A DNA stretch of 27,662 nucleotides from JBCCRH01 sp039208045 (GTDB lineage Bacteria > Bacteroidota > Bacteroidia > Chitinophagales > Saprospiraceae), in NCBI GenBank assembly GCA_039208045.1, contig JBCCRH010000021.1, positions 1 through 27,662 on the forward strand, in the 5' to 3' direction. Both the position numbers and the translations under genes were made by a program. Under the pieces are notes generated by a model, which did not search any database, was not told the DNA's origin, and saw only the letters and a program-made list of their open reading frames with translations. Below, in pieces: positions 1-7,544 of the stretch. The first letter of the stretch is position 1. Each line of letters opens with the position of its first letter.

Positions 1-1590
1 GTCATTTTCCTTTTGTGTATCTATTACTTTCACTCGCTCTTCGCCAAAGCTCAGCCAACCGGAATCGCCAGCCTGTCCACCACTTTCTGCATAAAATGGC
101 GTGCGATCCAGTACAACTTGGTACTGATCCTTCTTCTTCACTTTTACCGTACGATACTTCAACACTTTGGCATCCGCCACTTCTAAGTGGTCATAGCCCA
201 CAAACTCGACCTCCGCGCTTGCATCTAAGGTCGTCCAATCCCCCACTTCTTTTTGCGCATCTGCTCGTGCCCGCGCCTTTTGCTCCGCCATAGCTGCCTC
301 AAAGCCTGCTTCATCTACTTGTAGCCCTCGCTCTTCTGCCATCAGACGCGTCAGATCGATCGGAAAGCCAAAGGTATCATATAACTCAAAGGCATCTCTG
401 CCATTCACCACACCACCCTCAGTATCAAGCGTATCGAATCGTTTCAATCCATTGGCTAGCGTATTTAGGAAAGTCACTTCTTCTCCCTCTATAATTTTAG
501 CAATTTGTGAAGATTGAGCTTTCAGCTCTGGAAAAGCATCGCCCATCAGCTCGTTAAGTAATGGTACTAGCGTCGTCAAAAACGGCTTTTTAATAGCCAA
601 AAAGGAGTAATAATACCGTACTGCTCGGCGCAAAATGCGGCGAATCACATAGCCTGCTCCCGTATTGCTCGGCAATTGCCCATCAGCGATGGTAAAAGCG
701 ACCGCCCGCAGGTGGTCTGCCACTACACGCATGGCAATATCGCTCATGGCATCGGAAGCGTAGCTGAAGCCGTAGGTTTTACCAGAAGCTTTTTCGATCG
801 CCTTAATAATAGGAGAAAACACATCGGTATCGTACGTCACCTTCTTATTCTGCAATACCATACAGAGGCGCTCAAAGCCCATTCCGGTATCCACATGCTT
901 AGCAGGCAGCGATTCTAGAGAACCATCTGCTTTACGATTAAATTGGATGAATACATTGTTCCAAATCTCTACTACTTCGGGATGATCCATGTTCACCAGA
1001 TCGCGCCCGGGCACGCTTGCCCGATCTTCATCCGAGCGCAAATCCACATGGATTTCTGAGCAAGGACCACAAGGCCCCGTATCGCCCATTTCCCAGAAGT
1101 TATCCTTTTTATTACCATACAAAATGCGATCGTCTGGTAGCACCTTTTGCCAGAAAGCCTTGGCTTCGTCGTCTCGCTCTAGCCCTTCTGCCTCATCTCC
1201 ACCAAATACCGTAGCGTAGAGTCGACTTGCGTCAATACCGAAGACATCAGTCAGCAATTCCCACGACCATTCTATCGCCTCCTGCTTAAAGTAGTCCCCT
1301 ACCGACCAATTCCCCAGCATCTCGAACATCGTATGGTGTGTTCCGTCTTTTCCCACATCTTCCAAATCATTGTGCTTACCCGATACGCGCATGCACTTTT
1401 GCGTGTCCGCAATACGAGGATTATCTGGTGTTTTGTTCCCCAAAAAGAAGTCCTTAAACTGATTCATACCAGCATTGGTAAACATCAGTGTCGGATCATC
1501 TTTGTTGACGATAGGAGCCGAAGGCACAATCTTGTGTTTTTTACCTTCAAAAAAGTCCAGAAATTGTTGGCGTATCTCGTTCGCAGTCAT
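1..1590 (-). CDS. alaS: Alanine--tRNA ligase (5' part, runs off the left edge)
   Basis: Charges tRNA(Ala) with alanine in the cytoplasm. I read the frame on the minus strand from an ATG at 1590-1588. It opens with MTANEIRQQFLDFFEGKKH and continues with class II synthetase signatures: FTNAGMNQFKDFFLG, then KHNDLEDVGKDGTHHTMFEMLGNWSVGD. At the left edge the frame is still open and reads GDSGWLSFGEERVKV, the conserved stretch at the start of the editing region. About 530 residues are present; the family is about 870-880, so the C-terminal editing and dimerisation parts lie outside the window. The gene is divergent from the M23 peptidase gene, with 400 bases between the two starts. Identity is certain; only the 3' end is unknown. 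Confidence 0.97.
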   Translation of the reverse strand, partial: MTANEIRQQFLDFFEGKKHKIVPSAPIVNKDDPTLMFTNAGMNQFKDFFLGNKTPDNPRIADTQKCMRVSGKHNDLEDVGKDGTHHTMFEMLGNWSVGDYFKQEAIEWSWELLTDVFGIDASRLYATVFGGDEAEGLERDDEAKAFWQKVLPDDRILYGNKKDNFWEMGDTGPCGPCSEIHVDLRSDEDRASVPGRDLVNMDHPEVVEIWNNVFIQFNRKADGSLESLPAKHVDTGMGFERLCMVLQNKKVTYDTDVFSPIIKAIEKASGKTYGFSYASDAMSDIAMRVVADHLRAVAFTIADGQLPSNTGAGYVIRRILRRAVRYYYSFLAIKKPFLTTLVPLLNELMGDAFPELKAQSSQIAKIIEGEEVTFLNTLANGLKRFDTLDTEGGVVNGRDAFELYDTFGFPIDLTRLMAEERGLQVDEAGFEAAMAEQKARARADAQKEVGDWTTLDASAEVEFVGYDHLEVADAKVLKYRTVKVKKKDQYQVVLDRTPFYAESGGQAGDSGWLSFGEERVKVIDTQKEND

Positions 1591-1990
1591 TGCTCAGAAA
1601 ATTTTATTTTGAAGTCGCGAAGATAGCTAATAAATCAATGGTTAAACAAAAAAGGGATTGTAGAGTTAAAGCATGAGTTAAAGTTTCCTTAATGTGTCGA
1701 ATTACTGTCAAGTAAATTACATCTTTGGATGCTTTTATGAACAACAGCACTAAAAGATCATCAAAAAAGTACTTTTTAGGAGTTATTAAAGGTGTTTTTA
1801 ATCAAAAAGGTGAAGCTTTGGTCGAAATAAACCGTTAAAATTTTGGTTTTCTGCCACCGCTAGCTATTTTTGATCAGCTGTATGAACTTTGTCAACGTAT
1901 TTTAATTAGGAAGAACCATCAATTTAGGTGTTGTCTTTAGGGATTTTGGACATTATGTAGCAAAGTTTTTTTGGCTAACTTAAACCACTC
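1591..1990. other. Intergenic region between divergent alaS and M23 peptidase genes
   Basis: An AT-rich 400-base stretch that should carry the promoters of both flanking genes. I found no clear TAnnTTTG box in either direction, so neither promoter can be placed. The only coding possibility is a 33-codon frame on the plus strand at 1737-1838 (starts MNNSTKRSSKKYFLG, ends VEINR, basic overall). It has no evident ribosome binding site and could be chance. Confidence 0.5.
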
Positions 1991-2977
1991 ATGAGAAGAG
2001 AAAAATTTGTTTACAATACCCAAACGCTGCGGTATGAAAAAGTAGTTGTCTCGAACAAAAGTAGATTACTACGAGCCTTTGGCTTTTTCTGTGCCGCCAT
2101 TCTTACCGCGTTTATTTTCACGTTAGTTACACATCGTTATACGACTTCTCCCAAGGAGAAGGCTTACTTGCGTGAAATTGACAAGCTCAAAATTGAGCTT
2201 CAAGAAAAAGACCACGAACTTGATCGCATGAGCGATGCTTTAACCAATCTATACGATCGTGATGCCTATGCTCATAGGCTGATATTCGGGATGGACCCGA
2301 TTGACGATGGCGTATGGAACGGTGGCATTGGTGGACACGATCAAGGAAAAGAGTACAAGCAGTTCTCTAACTCTGGCGAGCTCATGGCTTCTATCGACCA
2401 GAAGGTTGGTAAGTTGAAGCGCCAAATGGTCTTGCAATCTAAGTCATTGGATACCATTATTAATATGGCAAAAGAGAAGGAAGAGATGTTTGCCGCTATT
2501 CCTTCTATCAAACCGGTACGTAAAGATAAGCTTGTGCGTAATATTCGCTTGCTTTCTGGCTTTGGTATGCGTATCCACCCGATCCTTAAAGTGCCCAAGA
2601 TGCACAAAGGTATCGACTTTACTGCGCCCACTGGAACGCCTATCCACTCAACAGGCGCGGGTAAGGTAATACGCTCTGAGTATAGCCGTACTTTTGGTAA
2701 TGTGGTAGAAATTGATCATGGCTATGGCTACCGTACCATTTATGCACACATGCACACAACGGGTGTGAAGAAAGGAGAGGAAGTCGCTCGTGGCCAAAAG
2801 ATTGGTACGGTAGGAAGTACTGGTCGCTCTACTGCTCCCCACTGCCACTATGAAGTGATTTACAAAGGAAGACATGTTAATCCTATCAATTTCTGTATGG
2901 ATGGCTTGTCGCCAGAGGAATATAAAATCTTGACTGAAGCGGCACAACAGCCCAATCAGGCATTAGACTACGAATAA
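1991..2977 (+). CDS. Membrane-anchored M23 family metalloendopeptidase
   Basis: Predicted zinc peptidase that cuts peptidoglycan cross-links or acts as a regulator of such enzymes at the cell envelope. The 328-residue product has a short cytoplasmic tail, one membrane helix at about residues 29-47, a charged coiled-coil region at about 55-85, a linker, and a C-terminal M23 (LytM) domain at about 185-300. Zinc and catalytic motifs are present: HKGID (H205, D209), YAHM (H253) and HCHYEV (H284, H286), the last in place of the more usual HLHFEV. All expected metal ligands are there, so activity is plausible. The arrangement of helix, coiled coil and M23 domain is common next to alaS in Bacteroidota. 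Twelve bases separate it from the next gene, so the two are probably cotranscribed. Start ATG at 1991. Confidence 0.93.
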   Translation: MRREKFVYNTQTLRYEKVVVSNKSRLLRAFGFFCAAILTAFIFTLVTHRYTTSPKEKAYLREIDKLKIELQEKDHELDRMSDALTNLYDRDAYAHRLIFGMDPIDDGVWNGGIGGHDQGKEYKQFSNSGELMASIDQKVGKLKRQMVLQSKSLDTIINMAKEKEEMFAAIPSIKPVRKDKLVRNIRLLSGFGMRIHPILKVPKMHKGIDFTAPTGTPIHSTGAGKVIRSEYSRTFGNVVEIDHGYGYRTIYAHMHTTGVKKGEEVARGQKIGTVGSTGRSTAPHCHYEVIYKGRHVNPINFCMDGLSPEEYKILTEAAQQPNQALDYE

Positions 2978-2989
2978 GACATAAAACGT

Positions 2990-4174
2990 ATGTTTGAAAA
3001 GTTATCGGAAAGAGGCTCTCGCTTTGGGGGTCTCTTTTTCATTGGCATCAACTCTATCTTAGTAAGTGCCATCTTAGCTTGCGGTTTTGAAGGGCCTTCT
3101 TCTGGTCAACAGATTAGCACCGCAGCAGATACGCTGCACATTCAAGCGGACAGCTTGAAACAAGATACCTTAGTTGCAAGCATAGCAGATACAGCGGCTA
3201 AGAAGACTTATCGGATCATTGGAGTGGGCGATATGATGTTGGGCACCAACTACCCCTCTAAGAACTATTTGCCTGCTAATGGCGGAAAAAACCTCTTGAC
3301 CGAAGTCAATCCTATCTTGCGAGATGCGGATGTTACCTTCGGTAACTTAGAGGGTACCATTCTAAATGAAGGAGGTACTGCCAAGCGATGTAAAAATCCG
3401 AGTCTTTGCTATGTATTCCGTTCGCCGGAAAGCTATGTCCAGCATTATGTCGATGCGGGCTTTGATCTGCTGAGTATCGCCAACAACCATTCGGGCGATT
3501 TTGGGGCTACTGGCCGAAAGCGCACCAAGGCAGTGCTAGATAAAGCAGGCATTGCCTATGCAGGCCTAGCAGGAACGGATGAAATGACTGTGATTGAACG
3601 AGATGGGGTGCGCTATGGGATGGCTGCCTTTGCCCCCAATGTGGGTACTTGCGACATTCGCAATATCAGAAAAGCGAAGCAAATCGTAAGCCAACTAGCG
3701 GAGCAAAGCGATATTGTAATTGTCAGTTTTCATGGGGGCGCTGAGGGCGCAAAAAATCAGCACGTCCCTAAAAAAACGGAAACCTACTATGGTGAAAATC
3801 GGGGCAACGTCCACCAATTTGCCCATGCGGTGATCGATGCTGGAGCTGATGTGGTATTCGGCCACGGCCCACACGTCACCCGAGCTGCCGAACTTTACAA
3901 AGATCGTTTCATCATCTATAGTCTTGGCAACTTTTGCACTTACGGGCGCTTCAACCTGAGAGGTGCCGCAGGCATCGCCCCAATCATTTCCCTTGAGGTA
4001 GATGAAGAAGGTGCCTTTGTAAGTGGTCAGGCTACTGCTATCTACCAAGCTAAAACGCATGGACCTAAGATTGATAGCCAGAAGCGCGCCATTAAGAAGT
4101 TGCAAGAGCTGACGAGAGTGGACTTTCCTAATACTAGTCTTGTTATTGGGGATGATGGGGAGTTGTCACAGTAG
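2990..4174 (+). CDS. CapA/PgsA-family lipoprotein (poly-gamma-glutamate synthesis type, metallophosphatase fold)
   Basis: The 394-residue product starts with a basic stretch and a hydrophobic segment ending ILVSAILAC, giving a probable lipoprotein Cys at residue 31. The body is a CapA-type calcineurin-like fold: GVGDMMLGTNYP near residue 77 (metal-binding GD), GNLEGTI, SIANNHSGDFG, IVIVSFHGGAEG, then FGHGPHVTRAAELY and IIYSLGNF. These are the conserved blocks of the PGA_cap family. Known members take part in poly-gamma-glutamate capsule synthesis or export, but in Bacteroidota many occur with no capB or capC nearby, as here, so the substrate cannot be stated. It sits 12 bases after the M23 gene and may be cotranscribed with it, which suggests a cell-envelope role. 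Confidence 0.88.
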   Translation: MFEKLSERGSRFGGLFFIGINSILVSAILACGFEGPSSGQQISTAADTLHIQADSLKQDTLVASIADTAAKKTYRIIGVGDMMLGTNYPSKNYLPANGGKNLLTEVNPILRDADVTFGNLEGTILNEGGTAKRCKNPSLCYVFRSPESYVQHYVDAGFDLLSIANNHSGDFGATGRKRTKAVLDKAGIAYAGLAGTDEMTVIERDGVRYGMAAFAPNVGTCDIRNIRKAKQIVSQLAEQSDIVIVSFHGGAEGAKNQHVPKKTETYYGENRGNVHQFAHAVIDAGADVVFGHGPHVTRAAELYKDRFIIYSLGNFCTYGRFNLRGAAGIAPIISLEVDEEGAFVSGQATAIYQAKTHGPKIDSQKRAIKKLQELTRVDFPNTSLVIGDDGELSQ

Positions 4175-4260
4175 GCTCTCGCAGATCCGCTGGGCACGGG
4201 CTTAGGCTTTTGTCTCGCGGATTGCAAATCCGCTGAGCGCGGGCTGGGCTTACATAGCAC
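4175..4260. repeat. REP-like intergenic repeat with hairpin
   Basis: GC-rich insert between two convergent genes. It contains two imperfect direct copies of a unit of roughly 30-35 bases: both begin TCTCGC, contain ATCCGCTG and end with GGGCT. The second copy includes a perfect hairpin, GCGGATT-gca-AATCCGC, at 4217-4233. Translated on the minus strand it gives SADLQSARQ, a phrase I remember from spurious ORFs over dispersed palindromic repeats in Bacteroidota. It may also help terminate transcription from both sides. Copy number in the genome cannot be judged from one window. Confidence 0.6.
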
Positions 4261-4273
4261 GGGCTTTGAAATC

Positions 4274-4714
4274 TTATTGGATTTTATTCAAGCCGGTATA
4301 ATAGATCAAATACCACTCTCCGTCTAGTTTGGCGAAGCGGCGGATAATGCCCCATCCACTCTGCGGATGCACAAATTTCTCGATAATCAGGTCATCGCCA
4401 AGGGGTAGGAAATCTTGCTGAAACTCACTGCCTTCTACATTAAATCCCCGATGCATGGTCCAATCGGCTTTTTGCCAGCGGAAAGTAGATTGCATAATGG
4501 TGGCGCTATCTGCCTCAGCGGGAAGGCCTTCTAATGGGAAGTTGACATGCTCCACTTGGTAGAGGCTATCGGCATGGAAAGCTTTATAGAAGTCGGCAAA
4601 ATCTTGAAAGCGGGTTCGTATATCGGAGGGTACGCTTGGGGCTTCTTGGGGGGCTGAGGTATTTTGGCAGCTGATGGCTGACAAGCATAGTAAGAGGAGG
4701 ATGGATTTATACAT
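4274..4714 (-). CDS. Small lipoprotein, probably DUF4348-like
   Basis: A 146-residue product with a signal peptide ending in a lipobox, LSAISC (Cys at about residue 16), followed by a low-complexity linker and a compact domain. The mature part contains FQDFADFYKAFHADSLYQVEHVNFPL, then FRWQKADW, and ends in GEWYLIYYTGLNKIQ. Spacing of aromatic residues and the F-x-x-F-x-x-D-S-x-x-Q-x-x-x-x-x-F-P-L pattern resemble the DUF4348 family of Bacteroidota surface proteins, whose function is unknown. The family assignment is from memory of the pattern. It lies just downstream of hemD in the same direction, with 31 bases between, so it may be read through from the heme genes without being related to them. 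Confidence 0.75.
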   Translation of the reverse strand: MYKSILLLLCLSAISCQNTSAPQEAPSVPSDIRTRFQDFADFYKAFHADSLYQVEHVNFPLEGLPAEADSATIMQSTFRWQKADWTMHRGFNVEGSEFQQDFLPLGDDLIIEKFVHPQSGWGIIRRFAKLDGEWYLIYYTGLNKIQ

Positions 4715-4745
4715 GTTTGTGAGAAGTTTAGTAAAAAATAATGAT

Positions 4746-5420
4746 TCATTTACAGTAACTCAAGATGGCTTTCGCCAAGCTGCTTTCGGAGGCTTCTTCT
4801 GGTAACAGAATTTCTTGTGCCGTATAGCGCTTTAGCGCTGTTGCTGTCGTATTCCCAATAGCTACTATTACTGCCTCAGTAGTATGTCCCTGTTCAAAAA
4901 AAGCAGCGACATTCATTGGGCTGGTAAACACTATGTAATCAACCACTGGCACTTCCTTAACGCGCTTCGGCTCATTTCGATACACTATTAAATCAGTTGT
5001 AGCAACTTGATCTTGAATTAAACGCTGTATGCTGTTTTTGGATTGCTCGGCCCGCACAAAGCACACTTGTAGATTTTTAGCTGTAGCTAAAAAAGAGGCG
5101 GCTACCTGCGTAGGTTTGCCATTCCCGATAAAATTTGGAGTGATCTGATACTGAGTGAGCATTTTAGCTGTTCCATTTCCCATGGCGGCCCAACGCATGG
5201 GTGTGGGCGTGCCCCAGCCCATTTCACGTAAGTGCTCAAAGAAATAGCGCACGCCGGTCTTGCTGTAGAAGAAAAAGTAGTCGGCTACAGGTATTTTCGT
5301 AAATGGCACAACGGTAAAATGGATGAATGAAGTGCCATGCACATCGAAGCCCTCGCTTTTTAGTATCGAATAGAAAGGACTGTCGGCTTCCAGTTGTCGG
5401 GTAATAAAAACGCTGGGCAC
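4746..5420 (-). CDS. hemD: Uroporphyrinogen-III synthase
   Basis: Closes and inverts hydroxymethylbilane into uroporphyrinogen III in the heme and siroheme pathway. The 224-residue product has the two-lobed HemD layout: VFITRQLEADSPF at the start (family R-x-x-x-x-x-x-x-L region), DYFFFYSKTGVRYFFEHL in the middle of lobe one, VCFVRAEQSKNSI, and YIVFTSPMNVAAFFE followed by VIVAIGNTTATALKR near the C-terminus, matching the conserved FTS-x-x-x-V and AIG-x-x-TA signatures. HemD is a poorly conserved family and this fits its length. The start is GTG at 5420-5418; nine bases upstream lies the in-frame stop of hemC, so no earlier start in frame exists. It follows hemC directly and is almost surely cotranscribed with it. 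Confidence 0.9.
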   Translation of the reverse strand: MPSVFITRQLEADSPFYSILKSEGFDVHGTSFIHFTVVPFTKIPVADYFFFYSKTGVRYFFEHLREMGWGTPTPMRWAAMGNGTAKMLTQYQITPNFIGNGKPTQVAASFLATAKNLQVCFVRAEQSKNSIQRLIQDQVATTDLIVYRNEPKRVKEVPVVDYIVFTSPMNVAAFFEQGHTTEAVIVAIGNTTATALKRYTAQEILLPEEASESSLAKAILSYCK

Positions 5421-5429
5421 AACGGGAGA

Positions 5430-6326
5430 TTAAAGCGATTTTAGTTGTTCTACCACACGCTCAGCAAGGCCAAAGCTAGTACTGGACGAAAGCTGTACCC
5501 GTTGGAGGGGCTGATCCCAAGCAGCGGCTTTGGCTGCCCAGATATGATAGTTCCCAACGGCATCTTTTTCGCAAAACACACCGAGTGGCATCTGGCAACC
5601 ACCCTCAAATAAGCGCAGTACTTGCCGCTCCACATTGGTTTGCTCTGCTACTGCTTTATTGTGAATGCCTTTTAATATGCGACGCGTGGGCAGATCATCT
5701 ACCCTGGTTTGCCAAGCCAGCACCCCTTGCGCTGGCGCCGGAACAAACTCTCTGGGATGAAAACGCACTACCTTAAATTCGTCCACATCTAACTCCAAGC
5801 GACTGATTCCCGCCGCTGCCAATAGGATGGCATCGAACTGGCCATCGCGCAATTTTTGGATACGAGTAGGTACGTTCCCTCGGATATCTTTTAGCTCCAC
5901 ATCAGGGCGGAGGTAGCGCATCTGAGCTTTGCGGCGAGCGGAAGAGGTGCCTACCACAGCATTTTGGCGCAAGCCTAAATCCTGACTAGCATCGATGCCC
6001 TCTTTACGAATCAGCAACCAATCGGCTGGATTATCTCGATAGGAAACAGCTGAAATAACCAATCCTTCTGGATTGGCAGTGGGCAAATCTTTCATGCTGT
6101 GTACCGCTATATCAATTTGATTGGCTAGCAGTGCATCTTCAATTTCTTTGGTAAAAAAGCCCTTACCTTCCATCTTATCAAAACCGAGATGCTGTATTTT
6201 ATCCCCCTTGGTTTTAATAATTACCAATTCTGATGCTACCTGTTGTTCTTGCAGCAATTGCTGGGTATAGTTGGCTTGCCAAAGGGCCAGTTTGCTTCCT
6301 CTGGTACCGATTCGTATTTTTTCCAA
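5430..6326 (-). CDS. hemC: Hydroxymethylbilane synthase (porphobilinogen deaminase)
   Basis: Polymerises four porphobilinogen units into hydroxymethylbilane in the cytoplasm. The frame stays open far upstream into lpxD, but homology begins at EKIRIGTRGSKLALWQ, so I place the start at a TTG at 6326-6324, giving 298 residues, close to the usual length (about 310). Landmarks: HSMKDLP with the catalytic Asp at about residue 80, VGTSSARRKAQ, DIRGNVPTR, PAPAQG, and the dipyrromethane-cofactor cysteine in LFEGGCQMPLG at about residue 244. A TACCTTTG box lies 17 bases upstream of this TTG (6350-6343, minus), which supports the short form. hemD follows after nine bases. Confidence 0.93.
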   Translation of the reverse strand: MEKIRIGTRGSKLALWQANYTQQLLQEQQVASELVIIKTKGDKIQHLGFDKMEGKGFFTKEIEDALLANQIDIAVHSMKDLPTANPEGLVISAVSYRDNPADWLLIRKEGIDASQDLGLRQNAVVGTSSARRKAQMRYLRPDVELKDIRGNVPTRIQKLRDGQFDAILLAAAGISRLELDVDEFKVVRFHPREFVPAPAQGVLAWQTRVDDLPTRRILKGIHNKAVAEQTNVERQVLRLFEGGCQMPLGVFCEKDAVGNYHIWAAKAAAWDQPLQRVQLSSSTSFGLAERVVEQLKSL

Positions 6327-6342
6327 GTCCTCTATTTTTGCG

Positions 6343-6350
6343 CAAAGGTA
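6343..6350 (-). promoter_or_regulatory. Predicted -7 promoter box for hemC
   Basis: TACCTTTG on the minus strand matches the Bacteroidota -7 consensus TAnnTTTG exactly. It lies 17 bases ahead of the TTG start of hemC. No TTTG-type -33 element is seen at the usual distance. The divergent lpxD promoter is only about 60 bases away. Confidence 0.6.
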
Positions 6351-6406
6351 ATGGTTTCCGTGCTGTTCTGCTAACGGGATAAAGTAGCAAACTTGTAAGT
6401 TTTTTT

Positions 6407-6414
6407 TACCTTTG
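6407..6414 (+). promoter_or_regulatory. Predicted -7 promoter box for lpxD, implying a near-leaderless mRNA
   Basis: TACCTTTG, an exact TAnnTTTG match, ends only four bases before the ATG of lpxD at 6419. Since the start of transcription in Bacteroidota promoters falls a few bases after this box, the mRNA would begin at or next to the start codon. No good -33 TTTG was found 18-21 bases upstream. Confidence 0.55.
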
Positions 6415-6418
6415 CCAG

Positions 6419-7483
6419 ATGCAATTATCAGCCAAAGAATTAGCAGCCATCTTGAATGGCGTAGTAGAAGGAGATGCCGAAGTACAGGTGAACCGCCCGA
6501 GTAAGATTGAGGAAGGTGGAGCGGGAACGATTTCCTTTTTGGGTAACCCAAAATACGAGGCATATGCCTATACTACAACTGCTTCTATTCTGTTGGTGAG
6601 CCACGATTTCGAGCCCAGCCAAGCGCTACCGGAGGGTCTGACGCTCCTTCGAGTGGATGATGTCTACAAGTCTATTGCATCTCTCTTAGAGCAATTTGGC
6701 CAGTCTACTGCTACCAAAAGTGGGGTTTCCCCTTATGCTTTTGTACATGAGTCGGCCACTGTGGCTGAAGAGGTGTTTATCGATACCTTTACTATTGTAG
6801 GTGCGGGTGCTTCTATTGGCAAAGGGAGCCAAATACATGGCCAGGTGTATATTGGTAAAAATGCTCGAATTGGCGAGGGTGTGGTGCTGTACCCTGGGGT
6901 GCGGGTGCTGGATGATTGTGTGGTGGGTGATCGGTGCGTCTTCCATCCTAATGTAGTGATCGGGGGTGATGGGTTTGGCTTTGCGCCGGATGAAAACGGC
7001 CACTATCAGAAGATTGCTCAGATTGGCAATGTAATCATCGAATCAGATGTAGAAATTGGAGCGGGCACGACTATTGACCGTGCCACGATGGGTTCCACCA
7101 GGATTGGAAGAGGCGCTAAATTAGATAACTTAATTCAGATAGGGCATAATGTGGAGGTTGGAGAAGATACGGTTATTGCTGCTCAGGCAGGGATTGCTGG
7201 CAGTACCAAAATTGGTAACGCTTGCCGTATCGGGGGGCAAGTTGGATTTTCGGGGCATATCAGCATAGCCGATGGCACCCAAATTCAAGCTCAAAGTGGG
7301 TTGCCTTCCTCCATCAAAGAGCCTAATACTGCGGTTTTTGGCTCCCCAGCTATCCCCTATAAAGATTACATCCGCTCTTATGCTGTATTTAAGAAATTAC
7401 CTGCACTATACAAGCAAATTCACCAGCTCGAAAAGGAGCTAGAAGCCTTGAAAGCAGCAAATTCATCCCTACCAAAAAGCTGA
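6419..7483 (+). CDS. lpxD: UDP-3-O-(3-hydroxyacyl)glucosamine N-acyltransferase
   Basis: Third step of lipid A synthesis: transfers a hydroxyacyl chain from acyl carrier protein to the 2-amino group of UDP-acylglucosamine. The 354-residue product has the LpxD N-terminal uridine-binding domain (TISFLGNPKYEAY at about 37-49), a left-handed parallel beta helix of hexapeptide repeats from about 105 to 310, and a C-terminal helical tail. GGDGFGFAPDENGHYQKI (about 182-199) and DNLIQIGHNV, with the catalytic His at about residue 243, are diagnostic. It begins the lipid A cluster and is divergent from hemC. The next gene has its own promoter box. Confidence 0.96.
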   Translation: MQLSAKELAAILNGVVEGDAEVQVNRPSKIEEGGAGTISFLGNPKYEAYAYTTTASILLVSHDFEPSQALPEGLTLLRVDDVYKSIASLLEQFGQSTATKSGVSPYAFVHESATVAEEVFIDTFTIVGAGASIGKGSQIHGQVYIGKNARIGEGVVLYPGVRVLDDCVVGDRCVFHPNVVIGGDGFGFAPDENGHYQKIAQIGNVIIESDVEIGAGTTIDRATMGSTRIGRGAKLDNLIQIGHNVEVGEDTVIAAQAGIAGSTKIGNACRIGGQVGFSGHISIADGTQIQAQSGLPSSIKEPNTAVFGSPAIPYKDYIRSYAVFKKLPALYKQIHQLEKELEALKAANSSLPKS

Positions 7484-7510
7484 TTAAACTGGTAAAGCCA
7501 GCAAAAAACT

Positions 7511-7518
7511 TATCTTTG
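7511..7518 (+). promoter_or_regulatory. Predicted -7 promoter box for lpxC/fabZ
   Basis: TATCTTTG matches TAnnTTTG and lies 26 bases before the ATG of the lpxC/fabZ gene, in the 61-base gap after lpxD. This suggests that lpxC/fabZ, lpxA and the ABC ATPase can be transcribed independently of lpxD. No matching -33 box is visible. Confidence 0.5.
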
Positions 7519-7544
7519 CAAAAATTTTAGCTAGCCGACTACAT

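Noticed and set aside
4042..4260. Minus-strand ORF containing SADLQSARQ
   Set aside because: It overlaps the end of the CapA-like gene and the REP-like repeat; it is a spurious translation of the repeat.
6327..6563. N-terminal extension of hemC running into lpxD
   Set aside because: The extra 79 residues have no HemC similarity, overlap lpxD on the other strand and contain the hemC promoter box; the TTG at 6326 is the better start.
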